This document shows, piece by piece, positions 42,277-51,411 of a DNA stretch of 64,000 bases. Origin of the DNA: Arenicellales bacterium (GTDB lineage: Bacteria > Pseudomonadota > Gammaproteobacteria > Arenicellales > JAHEKD01); the NCBI GenBank assembly GCA_028284225.1, contig JANQSD010000022.1:99777-163776 (forward strand), written 5' to 3'. Within the stretch, counting starts at the first letter, position 1. The number at the start of each line of letters is the position of its first letter. Below the pieces are notes generated by a model, which was not told the DNA's origin, did not search any database, and worked only from the letters and a program-made list of their open reading frames with translations. The position numbers and the translations under genes were made by a program.

Positions 42277-42660
42277 ATGAGAATAGTTGAAGCACCACTA
42301 GGTTTTGAGCCAGGTAAAGATTTCACCGGTATGGTGAATCTATCAAAAATTCTCGAAGGTGCCGATGGCGATCCAATTACCTTGTATCGGGTTACATTCG
42401 AAGCGGGTGCCAGAACTGACTGGCATGCCCATCAAGGTTTGCAAGTGTTATACATTGAATCCGGTGAATGTCGTTTACAAAAACAAGGAGAGCCCGTGCA
42501 GAATGTGCAGGCAGGGAATGTGGTTGTCATTGACGCAGATGAAAAACATTGGCACGGCGCTAGCTCTCAAGGGCAAATGGTTCATATTGCTATCGGCTTA
42601 TATGAAACTACACAGTGGTTTGGCGCGGTCACTGACCAGGAATTTTCTGGAGAGGATTAA
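42277..42660 (+). CDS. Cupin-domain protein
   Basis: A 127-residue single cupin started at ATG 42277. Motif 1 is TDWHAHQGLQVLYIESGECRL (two His and a Glu) and motif 2 is VVIDADEKHWHGAS with a further His, so a metal site is likely intact. Relatives include carboxymuconolactone-decarboxylase-associated cupins; the function is unknown. The DUF2784 gene follows by 11 bp. Confidence 0.85.
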   Translation: MRIVEAPLGFEPGKDFTGMVNLSKILEGADGDPITLYRVTFEAGARTDWHAHQGLQVLYIESGECRLQKQGEPVQNVQAGNVVVIDADEKHWHGASSQGQMVHIAIGLYETTQWFGAVTDQEFSGED

Positions 42661-42671
42661 AACAACGCTCT

Positions 42672-43073
42672 GTGCAAGACCAACAGATTTACCAGTTGCT
42701 CGCTGATTTAGTTTTAGTTATTCACTTTTCTGTTGCTGCATTTATTGTTCTCGGTTTATTGCTCATTATTATAGGTGGGTTTAAAAACTGGCAGTGGGTT
42801 CGTAATCCCTGGTTTCGTTATGCTCATTTGATTGCAATCGGGTTTGTGGTGGCCCAAACCTGGTTAGGTCAGATATGCCCTTTAACTGTATTAGAAAATT
42901 ATTTGCGAACCCAGGCAGGTGAAGCAACTTACCCCGGTAGTTTTATAGCCTATTGGTTAGGTGAGCTGCTCTACTACGATTTTCCCATGTGGGTATTTGT
43001 CATCCTGTATTCTGTTTTCGGTCTTTTGATTGTAGGCTGCTGGTTTATGGTTAGGCCGCGTTCGTTCAGCTAA
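42672..43073 (+). CDS. DUF2784 membrane protein
   Basis: A 133-residue protein with about four membrane helices: LLADLVLVIHFSVAAFIVLGLLL, RYAHLIAIGFVVAQTWLGQICPLTVLEN and a C-terminal pair. This sequence order, including ICPLTVLEN, is characteristic of DUF2784. The start is GTG 42672. The function is unknown. It is convergent with the PanB-like gene and overlaps its 3' end by 8 bp. Confidence 0.85.
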   Translation: MQDQQIYQLLADLVLVIHFSVAAFIVLGLLLIIIGGFKNWQWVRNPWFRYAHLIAIGFVVAQTWLGQICPLTVLENYLRTQAGEATYPGSFIAYWLGELLYYDFPMWVFVILYSVFGLLIVGCWFMVRPRSFS

Positions 43074-43893
43074 TCTTGTCAAGCGCTTCCAGCAATTTTT
43101 CTTCCTCGTTTTCGTGCATAGAAATGCTTTGTTCAGAATAAGGAAATTTCATTGCAGTGACTTCACTGTGGAAGTCTGTTAAGGCAGCAACTCGCTCATC
43201 ATAGAGTTGTTGCTGCAAGGGGGCAAGATTTCTGAATGCGTGTGCATGCTTAGGTGGATTGGCTGACTCGCCGCAAATATCCGACATGAATAAAAAGATA
43301 GCATCGCCTGCATTACCGGAACCAAGAGAAAAAGTAATAATAGGTGTTTTATCATTGATAGCGTTTAAGGCTTGTTCTGCCACACACTCTATTTCGACGG
43401 CGACACAACCGGCATCTTCGTAACGTTTAAACGTCTTAAAAATTTTCAATGCCTCCTCGGCAGTGCGGCCAAATGCTCTTAATCCACCCGACCAGATGCT
43501 GAAGGTAGGCACCAGGCCGATATGTCCTTGAACCGGGATGCCTTCTTTGGCTAGCATTTCCACGATGTCATAGCTGCGCAGGGTGTAATACATATCCGCA
43601 CCTTTTTCCATACAGCTAATTGCAGCGCGCAAAATTTCATCCGGGGTGGCATATTGTGACCAGGTCATGGCTGTACCCATAAAATGGGTGGGCGCAATCT
43701 GGCGAGCAATATCCATCTGGCTATCCCAGACTGTTAACAGGTCGATACCTGCGTCGACACAGGCCTGAATTTCGGTTTCATTAGCAGGGTTACACATGGT
43801 CAGGCGTTTACCGGAACCTTTAAGTGCTTGAATATCCGATATTGTGTAATTGCGTTGAGCCGGCTTACGGGCGAAACTGTAGATATTTTTCAT
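43066..43893 (-). CDS. PanB-like ketopantoate-hydroxymethyltransferase-family protein
   Basis: A 275-residue TIM-barrel protein related to PanB: DAGIDLLTVWDSQ, IPVQGHIGLVPTF, DAGCVAVEIECVAEQALNAI and TPIITFSLGSGNAGDAIFLF parallel the PanB strands, but several canonical residues (the GHxGLTPQ and IGIGAG motifs) are changed. It may belong to the wider PEP-mutase/isocitrate-lyase superfamily with another substrate. RBS AGAGG is present. The HD gene ends 29 bp upstream on the same strand. Confidence 0.7.
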   Translation of the reverse strand: MKNIYSFARKPAQRNYTISDIQALKGSGKRLTMCNPANETEIQACVDAGIDLLTVWDSQMDIARQIAPTHFMGTAMTWSQYATPDEILRAAISCMEKGADMYYTLRSYDIVEMLAKEGIPVQGHIGLVPTFSIWSGGLRAFGRTAEEALKIFKTFKRYEDAGCVAVEIECVAEQALNAINDKTPIITFSLGSGNAGDAIFLFMSDICGESANPPKHAHAFRNLAPLQQQLYDERVAALTDFHSEVTAMKFPYSEQSISMHENEEEKLLEALDKIS

Positions 43894-43922
43894 TTGTCCG
43901 TTTTCCTCTGTGGGTCAGTCAG

Positions 43923-44465
43923 CTAGCTGTCATATTTTGCGGCGAATGCATCGCGCAGCAATATGTAAAATGATTCTTCATCGATACCTGTTTCTTCGCC
44001 AAGTTCGGTAATCGCGGTAATGACATGGGTGCGATCAATCTTGGCTGCAAAGCTTTTGTCTTTATGCACTTTTTTGCGTATCGATTTGGGCTTCATGGCG
44101 CCGTAGGAACCCACCATTTTCATGTAAGCATAAAGCAAACCACTGAATTCATCACAGGCAAATAGTGTTTTCGACAACAAAGTCGGGCGTGGTGAATCGA
44201 TGCTGATATGTCCCTTTATTGCTGTAATAACTTCGTCATTGACTCCAAGTTCATCCTGCAATTGTTCATAGCGATGCGGATGTTCCTCAGGCCATTGGTC
44301 ATAATCCCAGTCGTGTATCAGGCCGGTAATATAATAAATTTCTTTATCATCGACATTTAAATGATCAGCCACCGCTTCCATCGCAGTACCAACCATTTCA
44401 CCGTGATGACGCTGATAGTCATCATTGACATATTTATGTAAATAGCTTGTAGCTTGTTCTCGCAT
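43923..44465 (-). CDS. HD-domain phosphohydrolase-like protein
   Basis: A 180-residue helical protein with an HD domain: H19/H20 in RHHGEMVGTAMEAVA, the HD pair in LIHDWDYDQWPEEHPHRYEQL and a later Asp in FACDEFSGLLYAYM. HD proteins hydrolyse phosphomonoesters or phosphodiesters, often nucleotides. The start ATG at 44465 is clear. It precedes the PanB-like gene by 29 bp, and both are likely one operon. Confidence 0.8.
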   Translation of the reverse strand: MREQATSYLHKYVNDDYQRHHGEMVGTAMEAVADHLNVDDKEIYYITGLIHDWDYDQWPEEHPHRYEQLQDELGVNDEVITAIKGHISIDSPRPTLLSKTLFACDEFSGLLYAYMKMVGSYGAMKPKSIRKKVHKDKSFAAKIDRTHVITAITELGEETGIDEESFYILLRDAFAAKYDS

Positions 44466-44550
44466 GCTTTTGTTTATCGATTGCCGGGCTGTTTAGCGTA
44501 TTGATTGAACACAGAACTGTCAATCGATTTAACGCTATAATAAATAAGCG

Positions 44551-45480
44551 ATGAGTTATTTGTTTAAATCATCAAGGCGTCAATTTATAAAGTCGACAAC
44601 AGCGTTAAGTATAGCTGGCCTGACATCTTTATCGGCAAGTTCGAACCAGCATGAGTTGATTAGCAAACCTATCCCAAACACAGATGAACAGATTCCTGTG
44701 ATCGGTATGGGTAGTTGGTTGACGTTTGATATCGGTCATGAACAAAAGTTGCGTGGTCAGCAATGTCAGGTGCTGGCAAAATTTTTTGAGCTTGGCGGTG
44801 CAATGCTGGATTCATCTCCAATGTACGGTTATGCAGAGGAGGTAATCGGTGATTGTTTAAAACACACGGGTACGTCGGGATTATTTTCAGCGACTAAAGT
44901 ATGGACTCCGCTCAAGAAAATGGGTATCGGCCAAATCGATGATTCATTTGAACTGTGGGGAATCGAGAAGTTTGACTTGTTTCAAATTCATAACCTGGTT
45001 GGTTTTGAAAAACATCTGGAAACTTTGCAGGACTTGAAAGCAAATAATCGGATTCGTTATCTCGGGGTAACCACTTCACACGGACGTCGCCACCGTGATC
45101 TTGAGAAAATTCTATTAACTGTACCGCTTGATTTTGTCCAGCTTACTTATAACGTCGTGGATCGAGAAGCAGAGCAGCGATTATTGCCGGTGGCCAAGGA
45201 AAGAGGTATAGCTGTGATTGTGAACCGCCCATTTAGACGTGGGCAACTATTTGATCGCTTTGCTCATCATCCTTTGCCAGTTTGGGTGCGGGATTTCGAT
45301 TGTAAAAACTGGGCCCAGTTTTTTCTAAAGTTTATTGTTTCCCATCCGGCCGTGACATGTGCGATTCCGGCGACCAGCCAGGTTGAACATGTTGTTGAGA
45401 ATATGGGTGCACAGCAGGGGCGATTACCGGATCAAAACATGCGAATGAGAATGGCAGCTTATATTCAAGAGCTTGCTTGA
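44551..45480 (+). CDS. Aldo/keto reductase with Tat signal peptide
   Basis: A 309-residue protein. The N-terminus has a twin-arginine motif SRRQFIKS (residues 8-15) and a moderately hydrophobic stretch ALSIAGLTSLSAS, so it should be exported folded. The rest is an AKR barrel: VIGMGSWLTFDIG, a D-S-S-P-M-Y-G active-site stretch (catalytic Asp and Tyr), ATKVW (Lys) and IHNLVG (His). Periplasmic AKRs are uncommon; the substrate is unknown. It is divergent from the HD gene. Confidence 0.85.
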   Translation: MSYLFKSSRRQFIKSTTALSIAGLTSLSASSNQHELISKPIPNTDEQIPVIGMGSWLTFDIGHEQKLRGQQCQVLAKFFELGGAMLDSSPMYGYAEEVIGDCLKHTGTSGLFSATKVWTPLKKMGIGQIDDSFELWGIEKFDLFQIHNLVGFEKHLETLQDLKANNRIRYLGVTTSHGRRHRDLEKILLTVPLDFVQLTYNVVDREAEQRLLPVAKERGIAVIVNRPFRRGQLFDRFAHHPLPVWVRDFDCKNWAQFFLKFIVSHPAVTCAIPATSQVEHVVENMGAQQGRLPDQNMRMRMAAYIQELA

Positions 45481-45570
45481 GAACTTGTGATTGAGAATAC
45501 CCCCTAGGCGACAATGTAGAAATCATGGCAATTCTAGGCCAGCAAGATGTGGAAGAGTGGCTATGACTTT

Positions 45571-46359
45571 TTATGCCGCTCTGCCGTAAAATCCGACTCG
45601 CTCCTGCTCTGAGAACATTACCCCCGGTTGTTGGTAATAAGAAAATACAGTAATGATCCGTTCTTTCTCGCCGATCACCGGGGTCACTCGATGTGCTGTA
45701 TTTTTGCCTTTAAACACGTTTAGTGTGCCGGCTGTTAGTTTTAATCGTTTTTTATAGGGATCTTGGTTGTTTAACAACTTAGCAACGCCGTCATAGTTAG
45801 GATCATTATCGTTACGCAAAGCAGTTCTGTATTCAAATTCACCCCCAAGATCGGGTGATTGCAGTAATAATGTTGTGGTGAATTCACTACGGTCAAAATG
45901 CCAGTTCAGTGCTTGTCCATTGCTATAAGCCATTACATTAACGCGTGCTAACGGATCAGCCATGGTATAAAGCTTCTCTTTATCCATAACCCGGGCTAGA
46001 AATTCTGCAAACGCCGGATATTCATACAGTTTTATTAAAACACTATCCCTGAATTGGTCGGCACAGATCGTACGGTTTGAGGTCAGCTGTAGTGTTAAGG
46101 CGGGGTGATTTTCATCGAGCTCGGCGATAGACTTTTTGAAATAAATATTATGGCTGCGCTCGTGTAAAAAGGAATCAGATTCTAATATTGGCTTAACTTC
46201 ACTGACGGTTTGTCGGATAGCATCAGGTAAAAGAAAGCCTTCAAGGTTGAACATACCGTCACTTAATAAATCACGTTTACAGCGGCTGACTAATTCTTTT
46301 CCAGATGACCTATCAAGCTGGTCAATCGGAAATTTTTCTAAATCAATAATCGTTTTCAT
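45571..46359 (-). CDS. Fe(II)/2-oxoglutarate-dependent oxygenase (HalD/ArpA-like)
   Basis: A 262-residue protein started at ATG 46359. Its iron triad is visible: H154-x-D156 in NWHFDRSEF and H223 in NTAHRVTP, with R234 for 2-oxoglutarate. The presence of Asp in the triad argues for a hydroxylase; related radical halogenases have Gly or Ala there. It lies 9 bp after the HAD-dehalogenase gene and is translated in the same operon. Confidence 0.8.
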   Translation of the reverse strand: MKTIIDLEKFPIDQLDRSSGKELVSRCKRDLLSDGMFNLEGFLLPDAIRQTVSEVKPILESDSFLHERSHNIYFKKSIAELDENHPALTLQLTSNRTICADQFRDSVLIKLYEYPAFAEFLARVMDKEKLYTMADPLARVNVMAYSNGQALNWHFDRSEFTTTLLLQSPDLGGEFEYRTALRNDNDPNYDGVAKLLNNQDPYKKRLKLTAGTLNVFKGKNTAHRVTPVIGEKERIITVFSYYQQPGVMFSEQERVGFYGRAA

Positions 46360-46368
46360 AGTCAACTT

Positions 46369-47043
46369 CTAATTGTCGGGTAGTTGCCTGGCAAGATCGA
46401 TCAGGCTGCTGACCGTAATAGTCGGTTCCACACCCCATGGGTCAAATACAACTTTATCAGAGCGTTGTATCCAGGCTGCTTTCATGCCCACAGAAACAGC
46501 ACCAATGACGTCGAACCCATTGCTGGAAATCAACCAGGCGTGATTAGCTTCAGCGCCGCTAGTAGTTAGGAAATGCTGATAGACATCGGGGTTAGGTTTA
46601 AAGCTTTGTATATCGTCAACACTGACAATACCTAGAAAATAATCTCGAATGCCAGCGTTAGATAGCAAGGTTTCCAGTGCATCAGGAATTCCATTAGAAA
46701 AGGCGTACATACGTACTCCCAATGTTTGAAGATCCAACAGCCCTTGTTCAACATCAGCAAATGTAGGCAGGCTTAAGTAACCTTCAAGCAGGTGCTGTTT
46801 GTGTTCGCTGTTCAGATCAACGTTATAAAAGGCACAGGTATAGTTCAGCGCGTCACGTGTACAAACTGGAAAATTCTCATAGTTACGCATCAAGCCACGC
46901 CGAAATGTATATTCAAGTTGTTTGTCCCGCCAGGTATTAGAAAAGGCAGTTGCCTTATCACCTATCAGCTTTTCAAGTTGCACAATAACACCGTGGGTAT
47001 CGATCAATGTGCCATAAATGTCGAATCCTAAAGTAACTGTCAT
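46369..47043 (-). CDS. Haloacid dehalogenase type II (HAD superfamily)
   Basis: A 224-residue HAD protein started at ATG 47043 (AAGG 7 nt upstream). FDIYGTLID holds the nucleophilic Asp, the cap domain carries TFRRGL, MYAFSNG holds motif II and FKPNPDVYQ the Lys; ISSNGFDVIGAVSVGMKAAWI completes it. These match L-2-haloacid dehalogenases, although phosphatase activity is possible. It precedes the 2OG oxygenase by 9 bp. Confidence 0.85.
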   Translation of the reverse strand: MTVTLGFDIYGTLIDTHGVIVQLEKLIGDKATAFSNTWRDKQLEYTFRRGLMRNYENFPVCTRDALNYTCAFYNVDLNSEHKQHLLEGYLSLPTFADVEQGLLDLQTLGVRMYAFSNGIPDALETLLSNAGIRDYFLGIVSVDDIQSFKPNPDVYQHFLTTSGAEANHAWLISSNGFDVIGAVSVGMKAAWIQRSDKVVFDPWGVEPTITVSSLIDLARQLPDN

Positions 47044-47221
47044 CGGATTGCCTTGGTCATTATCAAGCGTCAATCTTAGCAGCTTAAAAATAGGCTGTCT
47101 CGGAGATTAATTACCCGTGTGCTTCATTGCTATCGACTAGTAAATTGAACATAATCCGGCTATTGAGGTTGCTCTTGATAGAGCTTGAGGATAGTTTTAA
47201 TTTGCACATTGTGGAGAAATC

Positions 47222-48187
47222 ATGTCAACAAAAGTCGGATTTATTGGATTAGGAAATGTTGGCGGTAAGCTGGCTGGCAGTTTGCTGAGAAACGGTATTG
47301 ATTTAACAGTGCGTGACCTGGATAAAGAGGTTGCACAACCGTTTTTGGACAAAGGTGCGCATTGGGGCGAGAGCCCAAAAGCGATGGCGCAAAACGTCGA
47401 CATTCTGATTACTTGTCTGCCCAGTCCGGCAGCCAGTGCCGCAGTAATGGAATCTGAAGACGGTGCGCTGAAAGGTTTATCTGAAGGAAAAATCTGGGCG
47501 GAGATGAGCACTACAGATGAGAATGAAGTTCATCGTTTAGGTGCATTAGTCAGAAATGTTGGTGCCGAGCCTGTTGACTGTCCGGTCTCAGGGGGGTGCC
47601 ATCGTGCTGCAACCGGTAACATCGCGATTTTTGCCGGCTGTAAGCGTGAAACCTTTGAACGCATGCTGCCGATTTTAACAACCATGGGCCGACGTATCCT
47701 GCACACTGGCGATTTAGGTACGGCTTCAGTATTAAAAGTAGTTACGAATTATTTGGCGACAGCTAACTTGTTGACACTATGTGAAGCCCTGGTGACTTCA
47801 AAAAAGGCAGGTATGGATTTGAATACGACCTACGAAGCGATTCGAATATCGTCTGGTAATTCATTCGTGCATGAGACTGAAAGCCAGGTAATTTTAAATG
47901 GTAGTCGGGATATTAACTTCACCATGGATTTAGTTTGTAAGGATATTGGTTTGTTTGGTGATATTGCCCGTCGCCATGATATTCCACTTGAACTTTCACC
48001 GATGATGGAAGAAATATTTGCTGATGGTATGCAGCGCTATGGTGCTCGTGAATATTCACCCAATATTATTCGTCGTCTGGAAGAAGCAACAGGAGCGAAA
48101 ATATTAGCGCCAGGCTTTCCTGCAGAAATGCTGGATGATGAGCCTGAAGAATCCGGTTATGAAGTTAAACCTAAGGGCAGAGTGTAG
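47222..48187 (+). CDS. 3-hydroxyisobutyrate-dehydrogenase-family NAD(P)-dependent oxidoreductase
   Basis: A 321-residue beta-hydroxyacid dehydrogenase: Rossmann motif GFIGLGNVGGKLAGSLL, DCPVSGGCHRAATGNIAIFAG (substrate-binding loop), and the catalytic Lys in LKVVTNYLATANLLTLCEAL. RBS GGAG precedes the ATG. It oxidises a beta-hydroxyacid or reduces the corresponding aldehyde; the substrate is unknown. It is divergent from the HAD/2OG operon. Confidence 0.88.
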   Translation: MSTKVGFIGLGNVGGKLAGSLLRNGIDLTVRDLDKEVAQPFLDKGAHWGESPKAMAQNVDILITCLPSPAASAAVMESEDGALKGLSEGKIWAEMSTTDENEVHRLGALVRNVGAEPVDCPVSGGCHRAATGNIAIFAGCKRETFERMLPILTTMGRRILHTGDLGTASVLKVVTNYLATANLLTLCEALVTSKKAGMDLNTTYEAIRISSGNSFVHETESQVILNGSRDINFTMDLVCKDIGLFGDIARRHDIPLELSPMMEEIFADGMQRYGAREYSPNIIRRLEEATGAKILAPGFPAEMLDDEPEESGYEVKPKGRV

Positions 48188-48579
48188 TTTGATTTCGACA
48201 AAAAGCCTTGTTTGAGGCCACATATGTCTTTCGTTATATAACTAATTACATAGTTAATAAGTATGAGTAAAGACTTGTTTGAAGCCTGTTATGTGTGGTA
48301 TTTTATTATTTAGATTATCAAAAAATAAAATAATAAATATGAAAATACAGATAAAACAATTTTATTAACCGTTACTTTATCTAGCAGGGTGCTTTATGTT
48401 TGCATTTAAGCGCTCATGAACTTTATCGCAACTTTTCAAAAAATTGAAAAGGGAGGCTCGCTATTGCAATAGAATTTTAAAAATCGATCAATTTTTTTAC
48501 TTAAATAATTATAGTTACATTAAATACTATTAAAAATATTATAAATATCAGTTAATCAAAAAATTATAGGAGAATAAAA
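48188..48579. other. AT-rich intergenic region with a small hairpin
   Basis: A 392-bp AT-rich gap between the dehydrogenase and peroxidase genes. It contains CTTTTCAA-AAAA-TTGAAAAG (48432-48451), a perfect 8-bp hairpin not followed by a T-run. An 18-codon open frame near it (ATG 48417) is not convincing. No other structure is seen; the peroxidase RBS (AGGAG) lies at the right end. Confidence 0.4.
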
Positions 48580-50094
48580 ATGACTAGCTTACCCCATGGT
48601 TTGAGTCAATATGATTCATATGTGACAGATTGTGCAAATGGTGAAGTTGCCAGTACACCTTTGCCCAGCAATTTTGGACGATTGTTACCTAAAAACCCAA
48701 TTTCAGGAGCGATGCCGGATGGAAAGCCCTTTACTGCTAAAAACTTGATGACAATATTTAGCGGAATTTTAGATCAATTTGCGGATACAAGAAATCGTTC
48801 CTCGGATGCTGAAGCCGGCATGACGTTTTTTGGTCAGTTTGTTGATCATGATATTACCCTTGATGCAAAAAGTGCGATTGGCACCAAGATCGACCCAAGA
48901 ACGGTACGTAATGTCAGGACTCCCAGCCTGGATTTAGATTGTGTTTACGGCAATGGGCCAGAAGCCTCTCCGCACTTGTACAGTAAAGAGCATGAAGGAT
49001 ATTTGCTTTTTGGGACTTGCGAAAATCCACTTGATCTGGCGCGAACCTGTAAAGGTGTGGCCTTGATTGGTGATCCACGTAATGATGAAAATATTATCGT
49101 ATCTCAATTACAAGGTATTTTTATTTGTTTACATAATCTGCTCATGGATGTATTGAACGCAGATTTGAAATCGAAAGAAAAAATGAAATTGCTGCATAAA
49201 GGCTACGATGGTATTCGTTCAGACATGGTGCCCGCTAAAAAATCAGCTTTTGAAGCGGCTCGACGAATCGTCAGATTGCATTATCAATGGTTGGTGATTA
49301 ATGATTTGCTACCGACTTTCGTCGATAAAGCAGTACTTAAAAATGTGTTGGATCATATTCACAACGATACGTTACCTAAACCTTTTGATGCGCATTCCCC
49401 AATTATGCCAATTGAATTCTCTGGTGCAGCCTATCGATTTGGTCATGCAACAGTACAAAACAGTTATACCTTAAATTCAAAAGTTGGCAAAATGGATCTT
49501 TTTAAGACTCAGGGCTTTGGTTTTCGGGACAGTGAGACTGATATAGAGTTTGAGCATTTGTTTAAGTTTCCAGGCAAATCCGGTCACGATAAGGCCCGTC
49601 CGATTGGTCGAAAGCTGGCTAAAGAGATTTTCTCTTTGCCATTTATTAAAAATGCATCACCGCCATTGAGTAAAGCAGACTCGGCCAAATTGCCACATCG
49701 AAACATAGCCAGAGATCGTACAACATTTGAGATTGCTTCAGGCCAGCAGTTCGCGCGAGCAATGGGAATCAATCCTATCCAAGCGCCTAAAGAATTGAAT
49801 GAAAAAGGTATAACCAAAACACCGTTTTGGTATTACTGTTTGCACGAAGCTGAAGGGCACAATGGTAAATTAGGCCCGGTTGGCGGAACTATTGTGGCAA
49901 CGACTCTGCTACGTTTACTTAAATTGGATCATGAGTCAATTCTTTGTTCTGCCCAGGATTTCAAGCCATGGCAGCAACTCGGTGCGACTAAGTCCGGCCA
50001 ATATTCAATCGGCCATATGATCAAGTATGTTGAACAGAATCGATCTTCGATTAAATTTGCCAAGGACTTAACTTGTCCCGACTGTATAAAATAA
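48580..50094 (+). CDS. Animal-type heme peroxidase (peroxidase-cyclooxygenase superfamily)
   Basis: A 504-residue protein with animal-heme-peroxidase features: GQFVDHDITLD with the distal D89-H90, GDPRNDENIIVSQLQGIFICLHN (bacterial family signature), RLHYQWLVINDLLP and proximal H289 in YRFGHATVQNSY. It oxidises substrates with H2O2 using covalent or tightly bound heme. There is no signal peptide, so it is cytoplasmic unless exported by another route. RBS AGGAG. It stands alone behind the AT-rich gap. Confidence 0.9.
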   Translation: MTSLPHGLSQYDSYVTDCANGEVASTPLPSNFGRLLPKNPISGAMPDGKPFTAKNLMTIFSGILDQFADTRNRSSDAEAGMTFFGQFVDHDITLDAKSAIGTKIDPRTVRNVRTPSLDLDCVYGNGPEASPHLYSKEHEGYLLFGTCENPLDLARTCKGVALIGDPRNDENIIVSQLQGIFICLHNLLMDVLNADLKSKEKMKLLHKGYDGIRSDMVPAKKSAFEAARRIVRLHYQWLVINDLLPTFVDKAVLKNVLDHIHNDTLPKPFDAHSPIMPIEFSGAAYRFGHATVQNSYTLNSKVGKMDLFKTQGFGFRDSETDIEFEHLFKFPGKSGHDKARPIGRKLAKEIFSLPFIKNASPPLSKADSAKLPHRNIARDRTTFEIASGQQFARAMGINPIQAPKELNEKGITKTPFWYYCLHEAEGHNGKLGPVGGTIVATTLLRLLKLDHESILCSAQDFKPWQQLGATKSGQYSIGHMIKYVEQNRSSIKFAKDLTCPDCIK

Positions 50095-50253
50095 AAATAT
50101 CTCAACCAGGTGTTGCTTAAAGCAAACCAAGAGTAATTATTTTATATTGTGTAGATTAGTCATTCACTTGACAGTTGTGACAGCGTAATGCCGTGACATG
50201 GAACATCGACTCAAGGATAATAACTAATAGAGTTATAACCTTGGGAGTCAATT

Positions 50254-50649
50254 ATGTTAAAGGGCAGTTGCCTTTGTGGTGATATTCATTATCAGGTGGC
50301 TCAGCTTGATTCGCCAATTGTCCATTGTTCGTGCCAAAGCTGCATAAAAGCTCACGCTGCTGCATTTAATACCGGCGCGGGTATCAAGCGTGAGCATTTT
50401 AAATGGACCAAGGGTGAAGACAAACTGAGCAGTTATGAATCTTCACCCGGCAAGCTAAGACATTTTTGTTCGCGTTGTGGCTCCCCTTTGATTGCAGAAA
50501 AACAAGGGCAGGAAAACTATATTCTTCGAGTCGCAACACTGGATGATGATCCTGGTGTTAAACCAGAATACCAAATCTGGAAGTCACATGAAAAGCCGTG
50601 GTTAGAAAACACAGATAGTATTACTGCCTATGATGAGTGGGGTGAATAG
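50254..50649 (+). CDS. GFA-family (CENP-V/GFA) zinc protein
   Basis: A 131-residue GFA protein: GSCLCGDIHYQVAQL, VHCSCQSCIKAHAAAFNTG and HFCSRCGSPLIAEK carry the zinc cysteines, and the C-terminal YQIWKSHEKPWLENT is typical. It is a paralogue of the protein at 15180. The substrate is unknown. It precedes the zinc-peptidase gene by 50 bp. Confidence 0.85.
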   Translation: MLKGSCLCGDIHYQVAQLDSPIVHCSCQSCIKAHAAAFNTGAGIKREHFKWTKGEDKLSSYESSPGKLRHFCSRCGSPLIAEKQGQENYILRVATLDDDPGVKPEYQIWKSHEKPWLENTDSITAYDEWGE

Positions 50650-50699
50650 AGCTTTTTGACATTAAGCTGGCATTTAACAGTTAAGCAGATAATGATTTA

Positions 50700-51386
50700 A
50701 TGGTCTTTGCAGTTATTACCTTTATCTTATTATTGCTGATTTACTTGCCCAGCTTGTGGATTCGCTGGGTGATGAAAAAATACGCCGCTGAACTGAATAG
50801 TATACCCGGAACAGGTGGCGAGCTGGCTGAGCACTTGCTCAATCGTTTTGAGTTAGAGGGCTACGTTGTCGAGCGAGCAGACAACATGGGTGATCATTTT
50901 GATCCTGATGCTAAGGCGGTGCGTTTAACCGATCAAAATTACTCGGGTAAATCTTTGACCGCGGTGGCCGTGGCTGCGCATGAAGTTGGTCATGCTATTC
51001 AACATTTCAGGCAAGAAAAAATATTTGAACTCAGGAAGAAATACATTCCCAAAGCCATTTTGTTTCAAAAGCTCGGGGTAATGTCACTGGCATTATTTCC
51101 CTTTATTGCGATGCTTATCAAAGCACCGGCAGTGATGGTGGCAACAATTGCAGTTAGCCTGGCGTTTCAGTTTATCGGTGCATTAGCTTATTTGATTGTT
51201 CTGCCGGAAGAATGGGACGCGAGTTTCAACAAAGCGCTGCCTATTTTGATCGAAGGTGAATACATAGAGCCAGATCAACAACATGCGGTTAAAGACATTT
51301 TAAAGGCCGCTGCGTTTACTTACTTTGCTGCCGCACTAGCCAGTATGTTGAATATAGGCCGGTGGTTATTAATCCTAAGACGCTGA
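50700..51386 (+). CDS. Neutral zinc metallopeptidase (YugP-like, PF04298)
   Basis: A 228-residue membrane protein with an N-terminal anchor (about 1-20), HEVGHAIQHF as the zinc-binding HExxH motif (HEVGH, residues about 96-100) and later membrane segments (about 125-160 and 195-220). EEWDASFNKALPILIEG is a second family signature. A membrane-bound protease of unknown substrate. It lies between the GFA and glycosyltransferase genes on the same strand. Confidence 0.85.
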   Translation: MVFAVITFILLLLIYLPSLWIRWVMKKYAAELNSIPGTGGELAEHLLNRFELEGYVVERADNMGDHFDPDAKAVRLTDQNYSGKSLTAVAVAAHEVGHAIQHFRQEKIFELRKKYIPKAILFQKLGVMSLALFPFIAMLIKAPAVMVATIAVSLAFQFIGALAYLIVLPEEWDASFNKALPILIEGEYIEPDQQHAVKDILKAAAFTYFAAALASMLNIGRWLLILRR

Positions 51387-51411
51387 GTTCTGATTTTAAC
51401 CTGTCAGTAGC

